Made by a program: the position numbers and the translations under genes
The notes under the pieces: model-generated
Databases searched by the model: none
What the model saw: only the letters and a program-made list of their open reading frames with translations
Told to the model about the DNA's origin: nothing
In this document: positions 38,231 through 48,952 of the stretch, piece after piece
Layout: every line of letters begins with the position of its first letter
How positions within the stretch are numbered: the stretch's first letter is position 1
NCBI RefSeq assembly: GCF_964355755.1
Contig: NC_092679.1
Span: 7,812,001-7,876,000 of the forward strand
Source: Antedon mediterranea
Taxonomy: Eukaryota > Echinodermata > Crinoidea > Comatulida > Antedonidae
Reading direction: 5' to 3'
Length of the DNA stretch: 64,000 nucleotides

Positions 38231-38565
38231 TTAAGTGTATTCTTTATTCTTATTAATTGTACTAAATTATTAAAAGAAACAGTAGTAAGCATAACATTTC
38301 CCCACTCCTACATTAGCATGGTGGGACATTGTAATGGTCGCAGGTGGCTCAACTTTATTACTGCAATGGGATGGACATGGTCCTACTACCACCTTACCAT
38401 CCAATAGGATTCCAGTAAATTTCCTTTACTACCATAATCATAAATCATAAATGACCCCTTAAGTTAACAAGGAAATCAGCCTATCCCATTATACCTGTAG
38501 GCTTCGTCGTACAGGCGTACTGCGGTAATAGTTGAGAATTCTCAACTAGCCAATTTGGTATATTT

Positions 38566-40027
38566 TATATACCTGCGAAATGATGAATGATGGATATGAA
38601 TGATGATGTCAACAAATAATGACGTCATAGATCGCTCGACTCTCCTCCTTCATAGCCTAATCGCCGTAAACGACGAAGCAATAAAGTGCGAATGTTTTAC
38701 TTATAATAACGGCTTAAAACTGGTAATTTTTTAATGTTTAAGTAATAATTGTAAGCACGTTGTATTATGAAAAAGTTTAAATAAACATGAATAGTCTAAC
38801 TCAACCTGTTTTTTAGGTTGGTTTCCTACTCTCATTCTCCTCTTACGTTGAGACTGAGTGGACTAGGCCTAGGAGGCCTAGCTAGCCGGAAAGTTGAAGG
38901 CCTATACTGTGTAGAATAGTTCCTAGTAGTATAGGCCTAGTAGTAGTACATGGAAAATTTTCATTTTAAAATTTTGTTTAGCAATATTGCAAATCAAACT
39001 GATTTTTTAGTCGAGAAACATAGATAGTGAGAGATCCGGCCTACCATATTATTAATATTAGTGTAAAGTAAGACTCTGAGACTGAGTCACGTATGTTCGC
39101 CGTAATGCAAATATGGAATGTTTACTGGCAAGGTAAAACTCTAGAGGGCGTCGAAGCAGCGAAGCGTGTTAATTGAAAGTTTTCACACAAAATGTTTTCG
39201 ACACGCGACGCTGAAAGACGATCGTTCCATACATATAAAAGACGTAAAATAAGTAAAAAAAACTCCTCAATGATATCAAACATTAAACTTCTTTTATTCT
39301 TAAACTTATTTTCTTAAAACATATGTAGATTTTAAAAATGTTTATATAATATTTTAAGTACTATGACATTTCAAACATTGCTATGCAAACCAGCAAAATG
39401 AACATTCTCGTTTCAAAAATTTCGGAAGTAAAATGAGTCATCTAAAATGTTAAATTACAATTAATTCGAAGTTTTTCAAACTATGCAGCGTGGTATATCA
39501 TCTTGTTTAAATAGTATTGCATCTAATTGTAATTAACACGAGAGAGCAACAATTATTTCACGGGAGTATAATTTGATTGAATTTAGGCTATTTTACACAG
39601 CAAAATAGACATGCCTGTGTTAAAGAATAGGCGCGTCTAGGCTATTAGACGCGCGGCGCGCTGGCGGCTAGGCCTAATACAATAAATACATACAGTATCA
39701 TCATATTAATACTGTACTTTATTAATTAAATTGCCTGGCTGTGCATCTCAATAATGAAATTATGCAAGATAGTAAGTTATGTATGTTTATTATATAAACA
39801 TACAATATATTATTTCTATTATTACTTCTTATTTTATCTGTAAGACCTGGCCCTATGTACATAGAAATATACCTCCAATATTTGTATGTATTCACACTTT
39901 TAAATAATAAATTGTAAATACAGTATAGTAATAAATGTTTTCAATTTTATAGGTCTGTAGTAGGCATTTAAAAGTTTCATTTACACTAATTTTATAAAAA
40001 TAAATGATATGATTTTGTTTATTTCAG
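38566..40027. other. Intergenic after the repeat block
   Basis: Contains a cluster of AGGCCTAG palindromes (38860-38945) and a GC-rich palindromic patch near 39625-39670 within AT-rich sequence. No convincing exon other than the one listed next. Confidence 0.35.
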
Positions 40028-40093
40028 AATGGACAACCATATAAAAAACCTATTTCAGTATGCAGAACATGTGGAGTAAAAAATCATACTTGA
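40028..40093 (+). CDS. Possible terminal exon of an unidentified gene
   Basis: A strong acceptor (TTTATTTCAG) is followed by a 21-codon open stretch with a CRTCGVKNHT ending and a TGA stop. A poly(A)-rich AT region follows. No upstream exons were identified and I do not recognise the protein, so this could be chance. Confidence 0.2.
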   Translation, partial: NGQPYKKPISVCRTCGVKNHT

Positions 40094-41751
40094 CCAGATC
40101 AAATATACAATTGCCTCCTGTTATATACTGCCCATTTTATAATTATAATAAATAATATATATTTAATAAATTTTAATAGATTAATATTGTTAATACTGTA
40201 AGATATTAAAATTCATTACTAAAAACAATGACAATATTTATTGATAGTAATCTTAATTAACTATTCTTCTCATCACAAATTAAAATCATATGAGAGATAC
40301 ATCATAACAATTCCAATATAAATTTTATATTATAACATCATTAATAGTGTATAATCTTCTGCTATTGGGTCTATTCCATTTACCACTTGACAGTGCTTCT
40401 TCAACAGCTGGACTAGTCAACTGTACCATATTTTCTGATCATTCGGAAAAATTGCCTCATGCAATAATAGTTAATACACATTTCATCCGACTCCAGACAT
40501 ACCTTTAAAAAAAATATAATAAAAAATAAAAACAGTGTTATGTGTAATTTATTGGTAATACAATTGCAAATAATACATATTAATGTTATGCATAATTATA
40601 AAATAAAAATACTGTAGGCCTACAATGTTTAAAATAAAATGTTGCCTGTTACCAAAATGGAATAACCCAAACCTAGCGTTACTTATACAACAAGTGGATA
40701 ATACTATTATTAAAGATGGGGAGGTCAGTGTGATGATTAAGGAGCTGAAATAAGGTGATAACAATTTAAACGATATAAAAACAATATTAACATTACTGAA
40801 CTATAAATATATACTGCAAAACATTAGTTCTTAAACAATTTAAGCTATAACAAACACTAAATTATGAAAATGTGTATAATTCGGAACACATTCCACGAAA
40901 CACCTAACGATGTGCCTCGCATGGGGTGGATATATCCCCAAACTCCAGTCTTTTAAAACTTGTATGTAGGCCTAGGCCTTCGAATCTAGGCCTAGTCGGG
41001 ATATTTTAAGATATGTGATGAACATTACCTGGCATGGTAGCATTTAACATACATGAGTGTGTTCGGTTGATCGCTAACATACTCAATAAAAACTGTATTT
41101 TAGAGGGAAAATAGTGAAATTTCCTCGTTTTTTGTTCCATCACACCTCCACACCGTCAATTGTTGCTCTAAAACCTTTAAACCACATGATTAGCTCAATT
41201 ACTCATGAATATGTATGAGAATACCTGACCTCACAAAAAACTTCGGAATTTTTTTTATAAAAGTTTAAAAATTGTACGATTTTTGGTTTAAAATTTTAGT
41301 ACAATTGAGACTGAAAGTAAGATAAATAATAGCTATATTCCGCTTTGTTTTTTCTTTGTATTTTTAGATATTTTGATTAAAAAAGTATAAAGGAAAATAA
41401 ATAAATTGTTTTAAGGTCAAATATTTATAGAAAGGCTATGAAAAATGCTAGGGCATTTGTTGATCAAAATGTAATCGACCGTTACGCAAAATAAACAAGT
41501 GCGCGTGGTTTTTAAACGGCGCGTTAATGCGCATGCGTCAATAGCGAAATTCTCTAGGAAACATACGTGGAGTGAGGGTGCCGAGCGAGTGACAATTTTT
41601 TTAATCAAATTAGGGCCTATTATTAATTAATAATAATAATAATAGCCTATTACACTTACACTTAAAGTTTGATGGAAATAGTTTAGGCTAGTGCCTATTA
41701 GATTCCATTTCTAGCCGAAAATAGTTGTCAAGTCTAGACTTAAAGATGTTT
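40094..41751. other. Gene-free stretch
   Basis: AT-rich; a few TAGGCCTA motifs near 40960-41000. I see no gene or clear repeat in it. Confidence 0.35.
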
Positions 41752-42680
41752 GTCACACCAAAATCAGTCCGGGCCAAAATCGGTCCGGGCCAAAATCGGT
41801 CCGGCGGACCAGTTTTGGCTGCCAAAATCAGTCCGGGGGACCATTTATGGCTGCCAAAACCTGTCCGGCCGGACCAATTTTGGCCGCCAAAACTGGTCCG
41901 GCCTGGATAAAATCGGTCCGGGCAGTAGGACTGTTTTTGGCCGCCAAATATGGTCCGGTCTTACAAATATATGGTGCGCAAAATGAGTCATAATGTATAT
42001 ATCATTAAAAAAAAGGCCATGATTAGTCATTATTGAAAACTACGGGGATTTATTTGTTATTTTAATATTATAAATTAAGCCTGTTTTTTTTATTATCATT
42101 ATTAGTAGTAACTCATCAATAATTAATACTAATTGTTAAGCTTTTTGTATACAATATGTATCTCTGCCTGTTTTTAATCCATTTTTTCATTTTTAACATC
42201 TTCGTTTCCCCATGATGGATGTTAAAAACAATTTAATTTATTAATTATTTATGGTTAATCAATCAATATATCAATTCAATACAATTATTATAAAACAATT
42301 ATCCAATATTGATTAGGCTGAGGAAGGAAAAAGGCCTCAATCATAAATAAAATCTAGCTGGCAATATCAGCGTCTCATACCCGTTCATGTGAGGGTGTGG
42401 CAGGCCGAAATATGAGTGAACACCTAAGTCATGTTTTTAGATAAAATACATTTATTTATAGTATTTATCCGACAAGATAACTTACTAATATATATCATGG
42501 GATATTTTTCTAGCCATAAACAACTTAAAACAGCATCATAGGCCTAGTAATTCAATTAAAATCGACAGAAGAAAAGCCCGGACCGATTTTGGCAGTGGCG
42601 GACTGCTTTTGGCCACAATTTTAGAGCCAAAACTGGTCCGGCCGGACCGATTTTGGCCCCGGACCATATTTATCGTGACA
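41752..42680. mobile_element. Element with terminal clusters of GGACCRRTTTTGG motif
   Basis: The left end (41752-41965) holds eight or more short copies of GGACC(A/G)(A/G)TTTTGGC in both orientations; the right end (42573-42680) holds four. The outermost bases are inverted (GTCAC...GTGAC). The interior is AT-rich with no transposase. The frames through the left cluster are repeat artefacts. It is probably a non-autonomous DNA transposon whose short motifs are subterminal transposase sites. Confidence 0.7.
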
Positions 42681-42994
42681 TGTTCACTGAAGAGGCTTGT
42701 ATTACATATTCAGGCAGAGAATTCCATTAATAAGATCCTATTAATTATTTTGTAATTAGGCCTAGGCTTAATATAACTAATTTCAATATGATTAAAACAA
42801 ATTAATAAAAATTATTTTTAAAATAAATTTTGACTATTGTTCAGAGCATTCTTTTTAGTTGACTCGGACAAAATTAAATATTCCAATTTTTTTCTATAAA
42901 TTTGTTTCTATAGGCCTAGTTTCTGTGTGTGTCTTACTATCTTTTCTTTACTAAATTTTAGTAGTTTAATTTATAGGTATTGTGACGAATCACT

Positions 42995-45900
42995 ATGAAT
43001 GTAAATGTGTGTAAATTACTATGTTTGCTGGTTGGGATTCAGCTGGTAAAGAGTCTCACAACACCTTCTAAAGGTAAGTTACACTGTTTGATAAGTTACA
43101 TCTACATTATATGGACATGAAGTCATATCACTACCATATTTGGACATATCACTACCATATTTGGGCACATCACACTTTTTTTGTCAGACTAGTTTGATAG
43201 TGTAGACAGAGCTTTACTGTACTGTAGTATAACAAAATATATTGTTTATTCTTAAAACAGAAAGTGATGATTCTGTAATATTGTAAGACTTTATCTTGAG
43301 AAAACAAAAATGTTTTCTTTTATTTTCAGGCTGCCTTGATCCAGGTCCTATTGACAATGGAAGTCGTGAGCCACCACCGATTCAAGGCTATTTAAAAATG
43401 AATACTATCATTCATTACTACTGTGATGATAACTATATCTCTAAAGGGGCAAAAAAGATCATTTGTGACAATGAAAATCAGTGGTTACCACAAATTCCAG
43501 AGTGTATTCGTAAGTTTCAAGCTACTGTACAATACAGTAGTCATCATTGTTACATAACATGCCAATGAAATAGTCTTGACTATTGTAAATGTGGGTCAAT
43601 AACCTGTGTCTTGCAGCCCACGGTAACTGTGCTGAATTGTGCGTGTGTGGATGGCACTATAACATTTTAAGGACCCACTTACTTCTGTCTACTCAGATAT
43701 TATTGATACTTTACACTAATTGGTACATGCTTATTTTTTCAGCAACTATATATTGTCAAGAGCCAAATATTCCCAATGGTAAAATATCTGGAACAACAGT
43801 ACCTGGATCTCAAGTTCATTACAATCCTAATACTAAAGCTGAATTAACTTGTGATACTGGTTATGAACCGTCAACAAATGGAGAAAGTGTTAATCATTGT
43901 GGAGATAATGGCATGTGGTCCTATACATGGGCACAATGTCAAGGTACAGTACCTATCATTATGTTTAGGATAATAAATCCCATCATTTGGTAAATAAATA
44001 ATTATTTAATTGGTAAAGATTGTGAAAAAGTGGAAACAATGATAGTACAATATGTCAATATAAATTACATAGAAATTGTGTAGATCTAAGTATCTAAATA
44101 TACAAAAACAGTGCAATATCGCCTTAATAGACTATTGGTACAAGAGATGATGGACAAGTAATATCTACCGTCACATAAACCTTAACATGTTTAGGAAATG
44201 AGTTGTGCAAAATGGAATGCCTGTTGTTATTAACCCCCAAATATTGTACATTATATTTTTATTGTACCCTAAGTATCTAGTCGTAGTAGTAGACAGATTT
44301 GTACACTAACAATTTTAAAGGCAAATAATTATTGAATTCTTACAGACAGCAATGAATGTTCTTCTAACAACATTTGTCAACATGGAGGATTCTGCATCAA
44401 TACAGAAGGTGCATATCTTTGTCATTGTAGAGGCGATTACTTTGGTGTCAACTGTGAAAAAGGTAGCACACTATACACAAACATGTTATTTGCATGAAAA
44501 CTACTATTATGTTGAATGTCTGCACAATTAGTATTTCATTCAATAGGAATAATATTTAAATAGTTATGGAATTGTATATACTGTATTACAGTTTTAGATC
44601 AATAGATAAATAAATAAGTGTAATACATATACATATATATTGAAAATATTCTTTTTTCCAAACCAATAATTAGTAAAAACTAACCTTGACAGTTTCGCTG
44701 TCCTGATCGGACAGCTTCTTCAGAAACTGTCAAGGTTAGTTTTTACTAATTATTGGTTTGGAAAAAAGAATATTTTCAATATACTTATACCTACAAACCA
44801 GATGAACATTTTCAATCACATATACATATATTTGTTCTTTTAGAAGTGATTAAAGGATGTTTAGAACCAGAGAATGTAACTAATGCTTATAGGCATTTTG
44901 GTAGGGAACCTTCACCTGATAACGGTTATTACTACCTCGATACCAGAGTCACTTACACTTGCATAAATGGCTATACAATGACTGGTAGCAATGCATTGTT
45001 TTGTATAGATGGACAATGGGAAGGAAGCTACCCTACATGTAGTAAGTATAGATCTTTTACCTCATATTTTCCCATTGCTGGAAGATGCCCTTAAAATCTA
45101 AAACAACAAAAAGATAATTCAATTCATATTATTGTTATTTTTCAGGTATAAAGTGTGGTCATCCTCCAACAGTTCCACATAGCACATACAAGCCTAATTT
45201 TGAATTGTATTCTACATCAGACAAGGTCACATATGCATGCCAAGAAGGTTTTTATCTAGTGGGAAATGCTGTTATAACATGCGATGTGGGCAACTGGACC
45301 GGTACTGGTCTAACAACTTGTGCCCCTCAATGTAAGTTTACAATGAATTAACTATTGTTGTCAGTTTATTTGCATTATTATTACACAAATTTTCTTCTAT
45401 CGAATTCTCTCATGTATGACAATATTTTTACCGTGTAATAGGCAAATTCCATAATACAGCTTCTCATGTGCATCACATGTGATAATGTATTATGGAAGGT
45501 TAGGTTAAGGATTAGAGTCTATGATATAGAAACACATGCGAATTTACCAATGATACTAAACATACAATACCAAGAATCAGCTTGTTTTCCTCCATTGCTG
45601 ATGTTGACATTCCCAGAATGTTATTAATAACATTGGTAAATAAAAACACTTATTATAATGTTTTGTTTATTTTTGCAGATTATTGTCCAGATCCTGGTAC
45701 ACCAGCTAACGGTGATAGATGTTGTCAAGAAGTGTTCATCCCGACGGTGACACTCAAATTTTATTGTAATACTGATTACATATTGATAGGAAACAAGGAA
45801 ATATCATGTCAAACAGATGGTACATGGAACACTGTGGCGCCTGTGTGTCAATTAGGTATGTTAATGTGTATCAGGGCAATGAGATGGCACATAAGGAGGT

Positions 45901-46918
45901 AAAAGGTGCATGCAGGGTACATGCATCAGATGTTTATCTTTGGCTATCTTGCTCTATTTACTTATTTTACATATGATAAACAAGTAAATATTTTGCATTG
46001 CTATTAGATGCTGAGTGAATAGCTTGAACTTAATAGTACTTTTAATATGTTATTATTATACATACTTTAATTTATGCAAGGGTTAGGCTTTTACTATTTT
46101 TCTGGTCTCCTATTATCATTCTTTTTTTTATCATCATTCTTTCATTTTTGTAATTCGTTACAGAATCTCCTGATACAGCTGACGGTGGACAGCATATGTT
46201 GACCAATGAAACTTTTACAATTGTTGTAGCGATTTCAGGATCTATCATGGGTATACTAACCGTCACCATCATTTTGTCAATTCGTGAATGTTGTACCCAA
46301 AGGCGTAGACGACCACGCTGTCGATATCACTCGTCATCCATAGCAACACGTGTTGCTCGTATGCGTGAACGCCATAACTCCCATTTGTTGTCGTTGACCG
46401 CAAATATGGAAGTGCCGTTGCCATCATATGAAGAAGCCACTGCAGGTGTTCAACAACCAGGTAATGATGTATCTTCACTACAAACAGCTGAAAATAACGA
46501 TGAACGTCCACCAGAATTGCCACCACGCCCTGCAAGTATGACGCATAACCAACAACCAGTTCAGTCTCAACAAAGACTTGACAATAACCCTACATTAAAT
46601 GCACCACCTATTCCCAGGTCAAGCAGGGTTCCTTCACGGCAGAGACGCAGGAGAGAAAGTCAACAACAATCCGTAACTGCCGGTCCTCTGATGGAAACCT
46701 CATCAGAACTTAATGAATTGCCAAATTCTAATAATAGTCTACAAATGAATGATTGCAATGTGGCAATACTTGATTCAGAAGATGGTACAACATTGAATAA
46801 CGATAATGTATCGTTGGAAAGTGGTGTGATGTCAGACCAGCAAGATGGCAGCAACAGTGAGTTATCCGCAACAATAGCTGGAGAACTTACTCCTTCAGCT
46901 TCTTCAGAGAGTTTGTGA
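42995..46918 (+). CDS. Sushi/EGF membrane protein, SUSD4-like
   Basis: Type I membrane protein, 630 residues. Exons: 42995..43073, 43330..43509, 43743..43943, 44346..44462, 44844..45041, 45146..45331, 45679..45855, 46164..46918; all introns are phase 1, one module per exon. Order: signal peptide (1-22), CCP1 (about 27-86), CCP2 (87-153), one EGF-like module starting DSNEC (154-192), CCP3-CCP5 (193-379), TM (397-419), then a 210-residue cytoplasmic tail. The tail has an Arg-rich juxtamembrane stretch, LPSYEEA (465-471, a PxY-type site as bound by NEDD4-family WW domains), a PPELPPRP proline motif, Gln/Ser/Asn-rich sequence and a C-terminal ESL. CCP modules plus a PxY tail recall SUSD4/SUSD6, which act in complement control and ubiquitin-ligase recruitment. 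Human SUSD4 has no EGF as I recall, so orthology is uncertain. A hairpin element with a hammerhead-like core sits in intron 4. Confidence 0.78.
43110..43216. repeat. TTAAGCTCTGTCTACAC MITE family, right-end copy
   Basis: The right half is intact (GGGCACATCACACTTTTTTT, then ATAGTGTAGACAGAGCTTTA); the left end is lost or diverged. It lies in intron 1 of the sushi/EGF gene. Confidence 0.6.
44636..44783. repeat. Perfect 61 bp-arm palindrome
   Basis: 44636-44696 is the exact reverse complement of 44723-44783, with a 26 bp centre that contains a nested GCTGTCC/GGACAGC hairpin. The lack of any mismatch implies recent origin or homogenisation. It lies in intron 4 of the sushi/EGF gene. Confidence 0.95.
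44684..44728 (-). ncRNA. Hammerhead-ribozyme-like core in the palindrome
   Basis: Read on the minus strand: CTGAAGA, then stem AGCTGTCC-GATC-AGGACAGC, then GAAAC and TGTC. CUGANGA plus stem II plus GAAA is the hammerhead core; a GTC triplet follows, but stem III would be only about two base pairs with a one-base loop. Activity is therefore doubtful as a monomer. Such minimal motifs are known in Penelope-like elements and retrozymes. Confidence 0.5.
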
Positions 46919-48053
46919 ACTTTTGATGATGGTATTTACATTTTTCATTGTGGTGGTTATAATATCCTATTTGTTGTCATTACATAATTCTGCTGTGTTG
47001 TCTGTTGTACTGTATCTTTGTTAGTTCCAGTTGCTTATATTCCTGTCACTGTTGTGTTTTCTTGTGTATATCAGCACTGCCTTCTTAATCCCAAAACCAT
47101 GGTTATGATATTAATTGTGATTTTGTTTTCTTTTCAGGTATACCACTGATTCAGCAAAATTAAATACAAGCAAAATGTATGTACCATGATGCATGCAACT
47201 ACATACAGTATATTTTTTTACTTAGAATGTAAAATATTGATAAATGATTTACTATTGTACAAAATACAAACTTGAAAAATTTAAGAAATTTTTATTTAAA
47301 CACAAAGTTAACATTGGCTCTCAGGAAGGTATAGCCACTGATGTAGTAAACTAATTTACAGTAGGAAAAGAAAACTAGATAGGAAACTGGGTTTAGTAGA
47401 CTATCTATGAAAAGAAACATTCCTGTTAAGATCACAAAGCTTTGGTTTGGATTAAAACCTTACACATACTCAACAGGTACTGACTGTATGATACACTAAA
47501 TGTGAAAGTAGATTAAGCAAAAACCGTATTAACACATTTAAATCATTTGGACACCTGATTTTGCAAATCAAAAGTAATTTTAATATCGCACATAATATCT
47601 TTGTGTACTTAAACTAAATCTTGAACTAATCTAGTAGTAGAAATAGACATTACAATTATCTTGAAATACATTTCTCAGCCATTACTTTATGAAATATTTT
47701 TCATAACCATTTGTATCATGGGTATTTTCAATTCCAACTGACTTTATGCAAATAAATTTCTGTAATCAATACAAAAGTTGTTGTGTATTTATTGCAGCAC
47801 TACATAGCAAAGAATAAATCCATTATTGACTAACATAGATATGTTTGTATTCAGTGTTCTACAATAATCTTGGTCACTAGAGTGTAAACTTAACATGGAT
47901 ATGTTTGTATACAATGTTATACATTAATCTTGGTCACTAGAGTGTAAACTTCAAGGTTCACATCTCCACATATGATGTAATACAGTTTCACATAATGTAT
48001 CACATCCAGTGCCTCATTTTAAGGCTAGGTTTATGGCCCATGATGATTTCGAT
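46919..48053. other. 3' flank of sushi/EGF gene
   Basis: Probable 3' UTR, with AATAAA at 47751-47756. A ~62 bp direct duplication lies at about 47835-47957 (ATATGTTTGTAT, then TCTTGGTCACTAGAGTGTAA twice). No coding exon seen. Confidence 0.5.
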
Positions 48054-48683
48054 CCAAGTCGGCCCTAAACCGTCTCGGCCAAAGTCAAGTCGGCCCCAAG
48101 TCAAGTCGGCCCCAAGTCAACTCGGCCTCACGTCAACTCGGCCCCGTTAAAATATGGAACGCAAAAAGTGCAAATGAAGGGGATTGATAAAATAATATTT
48201 CTTCACAATTTTTTAACTATAAATAATTCTGACTTTTAATGAATATTAATATTTAGACAATAATATATTTAGCAAAAAAAATAGGAATGATTTCACCAAC
48301 TTTCCTTTATTTACGTTTAATAAAATTTCAAATTGCACAATTGAAAACAATTCGTAGCTGCGCCTCCCAGCGCCTTTGGCAGCTTTTTCGATATCTACAA
48401 CTGCTACGTGTTTTCCCCTTTTTTTAAAACGCAAATCATGGACAAAAACGATAGGTACCTGCACTGTTTTTGTAACACGCGGGTACTTATATTCATATCG
48501 GCAATGAGTTCATTTTTTTATATATTATTTAATTATATTATTTTTTTTATTTCTTCATTTTTTTTAAAGCGTGGATAGTAAGACTCAAAATAATATTAAG
48601 CACTTTTTGCGTTCCATACTTTATTGTGGCCGAGTTGACCGATTAGTTTTTGGCCGAGTTGACCTGAGGCCGAGTTGACTTGG
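48054..48683. mobile_element. Element with terminal clusters of GGCCGAGTTGAC motif
   Basis: The left end (48054-48180) and the inverted right end (48580-48683) each carry several copies of a CAAGTCAACTCGGCC-type motif, then a shared inner segment (ATGGAACGCAAAAAGTGC and its complement). Outermost bases CCAAGTC and GACTTGG are inverted. The interior holds only a 72-codon minus-strand frame with no recognised domain. It has the same layout as the element at 41752-42680. Confidence 0.75.
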
Positions 48684-48952
48684 TACAGCCATCACATGTA
48701 ACTGTATTACAGAATTTGCCTATGATACAGTACCAAGAATCTGTTCCTAGCTCACTGAAACTTGAATTTACAAAAACTCAACTAAACGGTGTGGGAGGGA
48801 GATGTTAGTACAGTAATTTAATTGTTTACATTAATCATGATTCCAACAAATTTCTTTCCATAAATTAATACATATAATTTAATAAAAAATTGTTTTTTTT
48901 ATAATTCAACTTTTGTGGTAAATGCTTTTTTTTTATTTATAGTGTTAACAAT

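Larger units (their letters stand above)
33515..38565. mobile_element. Element 2: second giant inverted-repeat structure
   Basis: Bounded by two copies of the 20 bp palindrome TAGTTGAGAATTCTCAACTA (33531-33550 and 38529-38548). The surrounding bases also match when inverted (TATACC..., then TGGC before TAGTTG). Inside, tandem hairpin arrays lie in opposite orientations at 33880-35440 and 37300-38230. The core 35441-37299 holds another tandem repeat and two inserted retro-sequences. No transposase frame seen. The outer limits are inferred from the terminal match only. Confidence 0.65.

Noticed and set aside
48246-48464. 72-codon minus-strand frame inside the GGCCGAGTTGAC element
   Set aside because: No recognised domain, no start or splice support, and too short for a transposase.
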